Under the pieces are notes generated by a model. That model was not told where the DNA came from. It made no database searches and saw nothing but the letters and a program-made list of their open reading frames with translations. From NCBI GenBank assembly GCA_011620345.1, contig WOZJ01000014.1, positions 1 to 50,439 on the forward strand: a stretch of 50,439 bases of DNA, given 5' to 3'. Below are positions 36,140 to 44,957 of this stretch, piece by piece. Each line of letters starts with the position of its first letter. Within the stretch, counting starts at the first letter, position 1. The position numbers and the translations under genes are program-made. Origin of the DNA: Nitrospirota bacterium (lineage in GTDB: Bacteria > UBA2233).

Positions 36140-37042
36140 ATGCCGAACTTAAGAGCGATCCTAAGAAGGATCCAAAGCATCCGGAATACCGGACAGATTA
36201 CGAAGGCAATGCAGATGGTGGCGGCCTCGAAGCTCAAGGGCGCGCAATCTCGGGTTGAGCATGCCAGGCCCTACGCGCTCGCTTTAAGAGAAGTAGTCGG
36301 CCGGCTATCAAGCTACGCTTTAGATGCCCCAGAGGGCAACGAAAAGCCGCTCCACCCCTTTCTAAAAATTCCAAAAGAGGACGCACCGAAGCTTTTCGTC
36401 GTACTGGCCTCCGACCGAGGGCTTTGCGGAGCGTTTAACGCAAACCTCTTGCGATTTGCGCATGCTCAGGTCGCTACGGAACGTCGACAGGATCAAGATG
36501 TCCAGGTGTATGCCGTCGGGAAGAAGGCGCTCGATTACTTCCAACGTCGAGGCGTTTCTATCACCAAGCGGTACCTTGGTGCGACTGGATCTCCTTCTTA
36601 TGCCTCGGCGCAATCTATGGTAGACGAAATTGTCGAGCTGTTCACTTCTGGACAGTTCTCTGGAGTCGAGCTCGTTTTTACGCGATTCCGCTCGATCGCC
36701 TCGCACGTTCCTACGAGGGTCAGACTTTTGCCCATCCAGGGGGTTGAGAAGGAAGCTGTGGCCCAAGAGGGCGCCCCTAAGTGGGAATATATGTTCGAAC
36801 CCGACCGAGACGGGGTTCTTGGCGCGCTGCTTCCGCGATACGTGACCGTTGTCTTGTTCCAGGCGCTCCTGGAGAGCTCGGCAAGCGAGCATGCGGCAAG
36901 GATGATGGCTATGGAGAACTCCAACAAAAACGCCAAAGAAATGATCGAAAGGCTTACGCTCGAATTCAATAAAACCAGGCAGGCTACGATTACAAAGGAA
37001 CTTACGGAGATTGTCGGCGGCAAGGAAGCGCTGGAGGGTTAA
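36140..37042 (+). CDS. atpG: ATP synthase F1 subunit gamma
   Basis: Central rotor shaft, 300 residues. The N-terminal helix IQSIRNTGQITKAMQMVAASKL and the C-terminal helix with SNKNAKEMIERLTLEFNKTRQA form the coiled coil that turns inside the hexamer; SDRGLCGAFNANLLRF near residue 90 is typical of the middle domain. It lies between atpA and atpD. Confidence 0.95.
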   Translation: MPNLRAILRRIQSIRNTGQITKAMQMVAASKLKGAQSRVEHARPYALALREVVGRLSSYALDAPEGNEKPLHPFLKIPKEDAPKLFVVLASDRGLCGAFNANLLRFAHAQVATERRQDQDVQVYAVGKKALDYFQRRGVSITKRYLGATGSPSYASAQSMVDEIVELFTSGQFSGVELVFTRFRSIASHVPTRVRLLPIQGVEKEAVAQEGAPKWEYMFEPDRDGVLGALLPRYVTVVLFQALLESSASEHAARMMAMENSNKNAKEMIERLTLEFNKTRQATITKELTEIVGGKEALEG

Positions 37043-38488
<1,446 letters not shown>

Positions 38489-38503
38489 GGCGGGGTCGCA
38501 GAC

Positions 38504-38926
38504 ATGGCCGACCAGATTCCCGAAAAGCTTCAGTTGAAGCTGTATACGCCCGAAAAGAAGATTGTCGAGGCCGAAGTCCACGAGGTCATAGCTCCTGGTA
38601 TCGAGGGTGAGTTCGGGGTGTTGCCGGGCCACATTCCATTCATCACCGCGCTGAAGATCGGCGAGCTGACATTCCGGACCGGGCAAAAGGTAGAGCGTCT
38701 TGCCGTGGCCTGGGGATACGCCGAAGTCCTGCCCGAGCAGGTGACGATCCTTGCCGAAACGGCAGAGCTAGCGAGCCAAATCGACGTTGAAAGGGCCATC
38801 CGGGCGAAGGAACGGGCCGAAGCGCAGCTTAGGAAGCTCTCCTTGGAAGAGAAAGAATACGCCCAAGCCCTTGTCTCGCTCCAGCGGGCGATCAACCGCA
38901 TTCAAGTCGCAAGCAAGGGGCGCTAG
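38504..38926 (+). CDS. atpC: ATP synthase F1 subunit epsilon
   Basis: Inhibitory rotor subunit, 140 residues. The N-terminal beta-sandwich has LKLYTPEKKIVEAEVHEVIAP, then EGEFGVLPGHIPFITAL, and the C-terminal two-helix domain (about residues 90-138) has AIRAKERAEAQLRKL. It ends the ATP synthase cluster 6 nt before glmU. The F0 a (atpB) and c (atpE) genes are not in this cluster and must lie elsewhere. Confidence 0.94.
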   Translation: MADQIPEKLQLKLYTPEKKIVEAEVHEVIAPGIEGEFGVLPGHIPFITALKIGELTFRTGQKVERLAVAWGYAEVLPEQVTILAETAELASQIDVERAIRAKERAEAQLRKLSLEEKEYAQALVSLQRAINRIQVASKGR

Positions 38927-38932
38927 GATCCT

Positions 38933-40201
38933 ATGGATCGCCGACCGGGGGGCGCCTTTCGTGGCGTCCTCTTCTTGGAGCTAGAGACCTTTCCGTTGGC
39001 GATTCAGCCCATCCTTGGGTCTCCTTTGGTCTTTGGGCCTTTTCGTGCGCTCAAGGATGTGCTTGGGGAAGAAGAGGTCGGTGTTGCGGCGCCGCAGGAT
39101 AAACAGTCGTACTTGGAGCGGATGCTTGGGCTTACCTCTCCGCTCATTCCTGTCATGCCAGGCCAAGATGCGCTAATGGCATGCCTTCTTAGCATTTCCC
39201 CGGCCCAAAAAGGTCCTTTCGTGCTCCTTTCAGGGACCCTTCCGTTTTTAAGCTCCGGCGCCTTGGGCGTATGTCTTGATAGGCACGCAAGCGAAGGAGC
39301 TTTTGCTTCGGTCCTGATCGTCAAGGGACCCGAGGAGCAAGAAGGCGCATCCTTGAGGATCGGGGGGGCTATTTTGAACGATCTTGGTCCATTTCCACAT
39401 GCGGAAACCTTTAAAGAGCTCTTGGGCGTTTGGGATGCCTTGGGAAAGCGCGTGAATTATGTAAAGCTCGAACCGCCCGACGGGTTAGATGTGAGATTTC
39501 CCGGCGAGGTTTTATGGGCGTTTGACCGGGCAAGGCGGCTTAGGCTCGAAGCGCTCCTGAATTCGGGTGTGCTGTTTGAAGACCCGAACTCTGCGCATAT
39601 CGAATCCTCCGTTACTATCGAAAAGGGCGTTCGTATTGGCAAAGGGGTGGTGCTTCAAGGAAAGACAAGCCTTGGCGAAGGTGTGTGTATAGGCCCCTAC
39701 TGCATCCTAAAAGACGCCGTGCTTCATCGTGAGGTGGAAGTTTTGGCACACAGCGTGTTAGAGGGCTGCGAAGTGATGGAAAAGGCCAAGGTTGGCCCGT
39801 TTGCCAGGGTTCGGCCGGAAACCGTTATCGGAAAGCGCGCCAGCGTTGGTAACTTTGTCGAGCTTAAAAAAACTACGCTCGGCGAGGGGGTGAAGGCGAA
39901 CCACCTGAGCTATTTGGGCGATTGCGAGGTTGGAGCCTTTAGCAACATAGGGGCCGGCGTGATCACGTGTAATTTTGATGGCGTGCGCAAGCATCGGACG
40001 AGGATTGCAGAGCATGCGTTTATAGGGTCCGACTGCCAGCTCGTGGCTCCCGTAGAGATCGGGCACCATGCCTACATCGGGGCCGGCTCCACAATCACCC
40101 GGGATGTTCCGGCCCGGGCCTTGGCCGTCAGGCGTGCCAAGCTTAGGTCTGTCCTTGATTGGGCGAGCCCGAAAGCGAGCGAAGACGAGCGGGAGGGGTA
40201 G
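38933..40201 (+). CDS. glmU: GlmU homologue: intact acetyltransferase, degenerate uridylyltransferase domain
   Basis: The 422-residue protein aligns end to end with GlmU (about 456 residues). The C-terminal left-handed beta-helix (from about residue 225) keeps [20 protein letters not shown], the catalytic His324 in [21 protein letters not shown] and [14 protein letters not shown], so glucosamine-1-phosphate acetyltransferase activity is expected. The N-terminal half keeps the fold outline but not the chemistry: the nucleotide loop LAAGxGTRM-x-PK is replaced by [14 protein letters not shown], the Gln-x-Gly-Thr segment is gone, the metal Asp in YGDVP reads SGTLP, and the EGVNNR Asn is missing. 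A stop codon 9 nt upstream in frame rules out a missed N terminus. It is followed at once by glmS. Confidence 0.88.
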   Translation: MDRRPGGAFRGVLFLELETFPLAIQPILGSPLVFGPFRALKDVLGEEEVGVAAPQDKQSYLERMLGLTSPLIPVMPGQDALMACLLSISPAQKGPFVLLSGTLPFLSSGALGVCLDRHASEGAFASVLIVKGPEEQEGASLRIGGAILNDLGPFPHAETFKELLGVWDALGKRVNYVKLEPPDGLDVRFPGEVLWAFDRARRLRLEALLNSGVLFEDPNSAHIESSVTIEKGVRIGKGVVLQGKTSLGEGVCIGPYCILKDAVLHREVEVLAHSVLEGCEVMEKAKVGPFARVRPETVIGKRASVGNFVELKKTTLGEGVKANHLSYLGDCEVGAFSNIGAGVITCNFDGVRKHRTRIAEHAFIGSDCQLVAPVEIGHHAYIGAGSTITRDVPARALAVRRAKLRSVLDWASPKASEDEREG

Positions 40202-40204
40202 GGC

Positions 40205-42028
40205 ATGTGCGGGATTGTAGGCTACATCGGCAGGGGACAGGCCCAAGAGATTCTCTTGGAGGGGCTAAAGCGCCTTGCGTACAGGGGGTACGATTCCTGC
40301 GGCATCGCTACCTATAATTCCGGAGAGCTTGCCCTTAGGAAGGCCCTGGGGAAGGTTACCAATCTGGAGACGCTATTAAACGAACAGCCGGCTAAAGGGA
40401 GCGTGGGCATTGGGCATACGAGATGGGCAACCCATGGTCGGCCTTCGCTTGTAAATGCCCATCCTATCCGTGTAGGCGCTTCTATTGTCGTCCATAACGG
40501 TATCATCGAAAACTATGCGGAACTAAAAGATGAGCTCCTAGGAAGAGGAAGGGTGTTCGAGACAGATACGGACACCGAGATTATCGCCCAGTTGATCGAG
40601 GAGGGAGTCCAATCAGGAAAGAGCCCAGAAGAGAGCCTCGATGAGGCTTTAGGCCGCTTGAGAGGTTCTTATGCGATCTTATTCTTTTGTCTTTTCAAGC
40701 CGGAAGCGCTCTTTCTTGCCAGAAAAGACCTCCCGCTTGTCGTTGGCAGGGGCAGGTTGGGGTTGTTTGCTTCGAGCGATACGTTCGCGATCGCTCCGTT
40801 TGCCGACGAGATCGGTTATGTGCCGGACGGAGCAGTGGTGGTCCTTCAAGGTGAAAGCCCTAAGGTGTTCCGCGAGAAAAGCGGGGCCGAGGCGTTTACG
40901 CTCGAAAGGCTCCTTGTCCGGGATATAGACATGGAGAAGAAGGGCTTCAAGCACTTCTTGCTGAAAGAGATCTTCGAACAGCCCCTGGCATTGACGAGGA
41001 CGCTCGAAGCGTACGTCAATGAAGATCTGGTCGCCTTTGACTCCCTAACCCACCTGGAGAATGAGAATCTCAACGACTTAGAGGTCGTCTACCTCATAGG
41101 TTGCGGGACAGCCTACCATGCGGCCATGCTTGGAAAGCGCTTCTTTCAGGAATTTGCCGGGATTGAGGCGGTTAGCGAAAGTGCATCCGAGTTCAGGCTT
41201 CGCGGGTATCTCAACCCAAAGAGCTGTGGCGTTTTGATTTCCCAATCCGGGGAGACCGCAGACACGCTCGCCGCCCTCAAGATGCTCCAAAAAGCAGGAA
41301 TCCCCTCGTTTGCGATCACCAACGTGGGTCATTCGACGCTTGCTAGAAGCACGCCCTCCCTCCTGACAAAGGCGGGCCCGGAGGTTTCGGTTGCCTCTAC
41401 GAAGGCGTTTACCACGCAGGTTCTCGTTTTGTACCTTCTTGCCCTTTGGCTTGGGCTCAGAAGAGGCAGGATGGATCCTAATACCCTAGACTCTAAACTC
41501 TCGACCCTCAGGGGGCTTGCAGCCTCGATAGACCAGGTGTTGAACCTCTTTCCAGTGGTTAAACGGCTTGCGGGTGGGCTTTTGGATGCTGGGTACCTTG
41601 TGTACCTAGGCAGGGGTTCTTTCATGCCGCTTGCACTCGAGGGTGCGCTCAAAATCAAGGAGATTGCCTACGTTCATGCAGAGGGTTACCCGGCGGGGGA
41701 AATGAAGCACGGACCGATCGCGTTGATTGAGCCCGGCGTTCACGTTATTGCACTTCTCGATGCCAACGATGGGATCCATCGAGACAAGATGCTAGCAACG
41801 ATCGAGGAGATGCGTTCGCGGGGGGCAGAGGTTCTTTTGGTGCACACCGGCCATCTTGATAAGGCATGCGCATTCCCGACGCTTGCCTTGCCCCCGGTTG
41901 GATGCCCTTTCCTTGCCACGATCCCGGTTGCCGTAATGCTTCAGCTGCTCGCCTATGCCGTAGCGGTGCTTAAAGGTACAGATGTCGACCAGCCGAGGAA
42001 CTTGGCCAAGAGCGTCACGGTAGAGTAG
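40205..42028 (+). CDS. glmS: Glutamine-fructose-6-phosphate aminotransferase (isomerising)
   Basis: First step of UDP-GlcNAc synthesis, giving glucosamine 6-phosphate. The 607 residues comprise an N-terminal glutaminase domain (catalytic Cys2 after Met removal, MCGIVGYIG; RGYDSCGIA; GIGHTRWATHGRPS) and two SIS sugar-isomerase domains (about 290-420 and 460-600, with IGCGTAYHAA, ISQSGETADTLAAL and the C-terminal DVDQPRNLAKSVTVE that ends all GlmS proteins). It lies 3 nt after glmU, so two UDP-GlcNAc genes are co-expressed with ATP synthase. A terminator follows at 42046. Confidence 0.97.
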   Translation: MCGIVGYIGRGQAQEILLEGLKRLAYRGYDSCGIATYNSGELALRKALGKVTNLETLLNEQPAKGSVGIGHTRWATHGRPSLVNAHPIRVGASIVVHNGIIENYAELKDELLGRGRVFETDTDTEIIAQLIEEGVQSGKSPEESLDEALGRLRGSYAILFFCLFKPEALFLARKDLPLVVGRGRLGLFASSDTFAIAPFADEIGYVPDGAVVVLQGESPKVFREKSGAEAFTLERLLVRDIDMEKKGFKHFLLKEIFEQPLALTRTLEAYVNEDLVAFDSLTHLENENLNDLEVVYLIGCGTAYHAAMLGKRFFQEFAGIEAVSESASEFRLRGYLNPKSCGVLISQSGETADTLAALKMLQKAGIPSFAITNVGHSTLARSTPSLLTKAGPEVSVASTKAFTTQVLVLYLLALWLGLRRGRMDPNTLDSKLSTLRGLAASIDQVLNLFPVVKRLAGGLLDAGYLVYLGRGSFMPLALEGALKIKEIAYVHAEGYPAGEMKHGPIALIEPGVHVIALLDANDGIHRDKMLATIEEMRSRGAEVLLVHTGHLDKACAFPTLALPPVGCPFLATIPVAVMLQLLAYAVAVLKGTDVDQPRNLAKSVTVE

Positions 42029-42045
42029 AAAGCTCTGTGGAGAGA

Positions 42046-42080
42046 AACAAAAAGGGGCAGGTAACCTGCCCCTTTTTGTT
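42046..42080. terminator. Bidirectional rho-independent terminator between glmS and RRM gene
   Basis: A near-perfect palindrome: the 17-nt arms 42046-42062 and 42064-42080 are complementary, with a GC core GGGGCAGG/CCTGCCCC flanked by A5 on one side and T5 on the other. The T-run after the stem on each strand lets it end both glmS (+) and the convergent RRM gene (-). Confidence 0.93.
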
Positions 42081-42096
42081 TGATGGATGTCGCCGG

Positions 42097-42390
42097 CTAC
42101 CGGCCGTATCCCATACGCGGCTTTGGCTTGGGAGGTCTTGCCTCGTTCACGCGGAGCGTACGCCCCGAGAAGTTCTGGCCGTCTAAGGCCTCCTTGGCCT
42201 TCACCGCATCGCTCTGTGAGCCCATTTCCACGAAGCCGAAACCTTTGCCCTCGATTACTCGAACGCTCTTGACTTCGCCGTACTTCGAAAATAGCTCCTT
42301 GAGCTGCTCGTCGTCTACAGAATAGGTTAGGTTGCCTACGTAAAGTTTACTGCCTTGCACTTCTGTGTCCTTCTGCGAAAAAAAGTCCAT
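42097..42390 (-). CDS. Small RRM-domain RNA-binding protein
   Basis: Single RNA recognition motif protein of 97 residues. RNP2 reads LYVGNLTY and RNP1 reads KGFGFVEM, with the usual beta-alpha-beta spacing; a short Arg/Pro/Gly-rich tail ends the protein. Similar bacterial RRM proteins (cyanobacterial Rbp type) bind RNA and some are cold-inducible; the role here is unknown. Two starts are possible: ATG 42399 lies almost on top of its ribosome binding site, while ATG 42390 has AGGGA 9 nt upstream and is chosen. It is preceded by a long 360-nt unexplained region with its own promoter. Confidence 0.88.
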   Translation of the reverse strand: MDFFSQKDTEVQGSKLYVGNLTYSVDDEQLKELFSKYGEVKSVRVIEGKGFGFVEMGSQSDAVKAKEALDGQNFSGRTLRVNEARPPKPKPRMGYGR

Positions 42391-42750
42391 ACGAGCCATT
42401 CCCTGTTCGTTTAGTTGATTCTGTGAAGGATAAAAGAAAAAACAGTCGGTTCCGCGCTACCTCATGCCCTCAAACAGCACACCTCCTTATGCTCCGTTCT
42501 CGTTGCAATTCCCTTGCCTTTCTAGGGGTAAGCGCAGCTCGCCCCTTTGGACAGGCTCGGAGCCAACCTTGTGATGTGACCGCTTGTGTGCCGTGACGAG
42601 CGAGAACCGGTACGGACAAGAGATGACAAAAGGACCAACTTTCCATCCAGGCGGGCAACCTACGCATCGTTTCACCCGATCATTCTCATCGGCAGCATCT
42701 CCGGAAGTTCCGAGGACACCTGATAAGTCCATCACAAAGACATTTTTAGG
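42391..42750 (-). ncRNA. Possible structured leader or small RNA upstream of RRM gene
   Basis: This is a 360-nt stretch without a recognised gene. A promoter at its right end (42748-42776) would start a minus-strand transcript near 42741. Several local hairpins are visible on that strand, for example CCGAT-gagaatg-ATCGG and CGGAA-c-TTCCG, and a run of six T follows at about 42437-42442 without a strong stem before it. An 82-codon minus-strand frame (42487-42735) is open but resembles no family I recognise. It could be a long 5' UTR, a small RNA or a decayed element. Confidence 0.3.
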
Positions 42751-42776
42751 CTAAAATATTTTCGACGTTTTGTCAA
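42748..42776 (-). promoter_or_regulatory. Candidate promoter at the end of cca
   Basis: On the minus strand a perfect TTGACA (42771-42776) is followed after 17 nt by TAGCCT (42748-42753), which has the three most conserved -10 positions. The -10 box overlaps the stop codon of the upstream cca gene, so the RRM gene and its long leader can be transcribed separately. Confidence 0.45.
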
Positions 42777-43692
42777 GCATTCTCCGGACAAGCCGAATAT
42801 TCTTCTTTGCGTAACCTAGACCAAAAAGCCCTCTGTCCAAAGCCTCCCCTTGGCCAAAAAGGAAGCTTAGGAGCACCCCTGTACGAAGCCATGGGAGCAT
42901 GGGGAGTGCCTGAAAGGCGAAAGTGCTACCCTCGGACGGTTCGCTTCGCCCATTTCCTGGGGAAACGGCCAGCATGGCGGCCAGTGCCCCGTCTAGGCCA
43001 AGCATTCGGATATCCAAGACGAGCCTTCCTAGGTCTAGCCCCCGATCCACGAGAACCCGTTCGAGCTCTTGCCGAATCCGTTCTGCCGCGACGCAACCTA
43101 GGATGCCCGATGCAAGGCTTGCCCGAATGGCGGCTTGGAATCCAGGCTCCAAGGTGAAGCCGAGAGTATGATGAAGCCTAAGCGCCCTTATGACGCGTAC
43201 CGGATCGTCAAGGAGTGTGGCCAGCGGATCCTTCGGCGTCTTGATCCTTTTTTCTGTCAAGTCTTTCATGCCTAAGCCGAGTGGATCGTCGACAACTAGG
43301 GCTTGGTTTTGGCCCGGCAAGCCGATACAGGCGTTAATGGTGAAGTCGCGAAGTTTTAGATCTTCCTTAAGAGAGCCCCCACGCAAAGGGAGAATGTCGA
43401 ACGCCACCCCAAGCCCTTGATGGACATAGCGGTACCGGACGTCCTTCGTCCCCTTTAAGACATAGGGCCCTTTTGTCCCCGGAAGGAAGTAAAGCAGTGC
43501 TTCGCGTAGCGCGTCCGGGTTGATGTCGGACAATGCCACGGCGTCGAGCTCCTCTACGTGCCTTGAAAGCAGCCAGTCGCGGATGCATCCCCCTACGAGC
43601 ACAATCGGAACGCCTAAACGCCGGCAACGAAAAAGCCAAGGGACAAGCCAAGACCATTGCCTTGGGTTTTGATAGAAGAAAAGCTCCCTCAA
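42751..43692 (-). CDS. cca: CCA-adding enzyme / poly(A) polymerase family nucleotidyltransferase (altered motifs)
   Basis: Class II nucleotidyltransferase of 313 residues, shorter than the usual 400 or so. Family motifs are clear: VLVGGCIRDWLL (residues 31-42), FDILPLRGGSLKEDLKLRDFTINAC near 98-121, VVDDPLGLGMKDL and the DDPVRVIRALRLHHTLGF neck. Two motifs deviate. The catalytic Asp-x-Asp reads Glu48-Leu-Asp50, and the nucleotide-choosing EDxxR reads DDPVR. It may be a full CCA enzyme, a CC- or A-adding specialist, or a poly(A) polymerase. It starts 6 nt after the HD exonuclease gene, in one RNA-metabolism operon. Confidence 0.75.
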   Translation of the reverse strand: MRELFFYQNPRQWSWLVPWLFRCRRLGVPIVLVGGCIRDWLLSRHVEELDAVALSDINPDALREALLYFLPGTKGPYVLKGTKDVRYRYVHQGLGVAFDILPLRGGSLKEDLKLRDFTINACIGLPGQNQALVVDDPLGLGMKDLTEKRIKTPKDPLATLLDDPVRVIRALRLHHTLGFTLEPGFQAAIRASLASGILGCVAAERIRQELERVLVDRGLDLGRLVLDIRMLGLDGALAAMLAVSPGNGRSEPSEGSTFAFQALPMLPWLRTGVLLSFLFGQGEALDRGLFGLGYAKKNIRLVRRMLDKTSKIF

Positions 43693-43698
43693 GCAGCG

Positions 43699-44757
43699 TT
43701 ACCCGCTCAACCCTTCGAACAAGGAAGGCTCACGTTTTATAACATCCAAGGACGGAGCAGGGGACGATTCTTCTTGAGATGGATCACTTACGAAGCGTGC
43801 GACGTCTCTGAGGAGGTAGCGACCAAGCCAACGGTTATATCCTGTCCACGGCCCCGCATCCTCTTCTCCGCTTTGCTGCCGGATAAACTCTCTTATCTGG
43901 AAAAGCTTTGAATCGATTTCATCTAAATAGTACAATACGATCGCTTCGGCGAATTTTGGGCGCTTTGGAGAGCCGAACTCGTAGGTGCCCTGATGAGAAA
44001 GGATCATGTGGAGCACAACGCTCCGTAGGCTCCTGGGAAAACCTCGAATCTTGGACATGCGCTTTTCGGCCATCATCGCCCCCAGCGTAATGTGCCCCAA
44101 AAGCCTTCCTTCGTCCGTGTATATGCCTTCGTGATCCGGGTCGAGCTCTTCCACTTTCCCGATGTCGTGCAGGAATGCGCCTGTCAGTAAGAGGTCTAAG
44201 CTTAACGCACTGTAGTGTTCTTTGAGTTTTACGCAAAGTCCCATGATCGAGACGGTGTGCTCCAAAAGCCCGCCTTCGTGCGAATGGTGAATCTCCTTGC
44301 CCCCTGGGGCATGGCCAAAACGCTCCATGAACGCCCTATCTTCAAGAAAAATTATAAGGAGCTTGCGCAGATAGGCGTTTTCTATCTTGAGAGAGAGGTC
44401 TTTTAAGCGTGCCAACAGCCAGTGCTTGCGCCCAAGCGGAAGAATGTCTAGCCGTTCCTTGACCCAAGGGTCTTCCGGGACCTTGGCGAGCGACTTGATG
44501 GTCATACATCGTTTTCCTAGGTAAGAAGAGCCAACGCCCTCGACCCGAAAGGTTTCGCCTTGGCGAAGCGCTTCTTCGAGCCGTTCTAGGTCTGGGTTCC
44601 ATAGTGTAGCGTCGAGCGTGCCAGATTTATCCTCGAACACCAGCCGAAGATAGGGGTCGTTGACTTTTGAGCGCTTTCGCTCTTTAATTTTTAGACGCAC
44701 GATCGTAACGAAGGGTTTTCCAGGGAGAACGTCTTTAAGCCAAGTGAGCTCGTTCAT
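43699..44757 (-). CDS. OB-fold plus HD-domain 3'-5' exoribonuclease, YhaM-like
   Basis: The 352-residue protein combines an N-terminal OB-fold nucleic-acid-binding domain (about residues 15-100, PFVTIVRLKIKERKRSKVNDPYL-like strand pattern cut short here) with an HD metal-dependent phosphohydrolase domain (HHSHEGGLLEHT near 160, FLHDIGK near 195, GHITLGAMM near 220, ILSHQGTYEFGSPKRPKFAEA near 255). This order matches YhaM, a 3'-5' exoribonuclease of Firmicutes with relatives in delta-proteobacteria. GGAG lies 5 nt before the ATG, and a good promoter sits at 44831-44859. Activity on RNA rather than DNA is inferred from the family. Confidence 0.85.
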   Translation of the reverse strand: MNELTWLKDVLPGKPFVTIVRLKIKERKRSKVNDPYLRLVFEDKSGTLDATLWNPDLERLEEALRQGETFRVEGVGSSYLGKRCMTIKSLAKVPEDPWVKERLDILPLGRKHWLLARLKDLSLKIENAYLRKLLIIFLEDRAFMERFGHAPGGKEIHHSHEGGLLEHTVSIMGLCVKLKEHYSALSLDLLLTGAFLHDIGKVEELDPDHEGIYTDEGRLLGHITLGAMMAEKRMSKIRGFPRSLRSVVLHMILSHQGTYEFGSPKRPKFAEAIVLYYLDEIDSKLFQIREFIRQQSGEEDAGPWTGYNRWLGRYLLRDVARFVSDPSQEESSPAPSLDVIKREPSLFEGLSG

Positions 44758-44830
44758 CCTATCTCCTGGGCCTTATAGCTCCCTTATGTTTAGCCCGGCA
44801 AACAGCGTACAACAACCACAATCCAGGTCA

Positions 44831-44859
44831 ATTCTAACAATAAAACGCAGAAAGTGCAA
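44831..44859 (-). promoter_or_regulatory. Promoter for the HD exonuclease-cca operon
   Basis: On the minus strand TTGCAC (44854-44859) and TAGAAT (44831-44836) are separated by exactly 17 nt. The expected start near 44824 leaves a leader of about 65 nt before the ATG at 44757. Confidence 0.6.
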
Positions 44860-44886
44860 GGATTTCGTTTTAAGATGGGCTTTTTT

Positions 44887-44938
44887 AAGGGACTGTCCTT
44901 GTAATGCATAGCCATTCAGTGTCCCCTTTAGTCTATGC
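44887..44938. repeat. Interleaved inverted repeats upstream of TIGR02757 gene
   Basis: AAGGGAC (44887-44893) can pair with GTCCCCTT (44921-44928) with one bulged base, and GCATAG (44906-44911) pairs perfectly with CTATGC (44933-44938). The two helices interlock, as in a pseudoknot. The unit ends 20 nt before the proposed TTG start of the next gene. Confidence 0.5.
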
Positions 44939-44957
44939 GTAAGTGGGGGATCCGGTT

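Noticed and set aside
42487-42735. 82-codon minus-strand frame as a real gene
   Set aside because: There is no recognisable family and a second open frame overlaps it, so it is reported only as part of the unexplained leader region.
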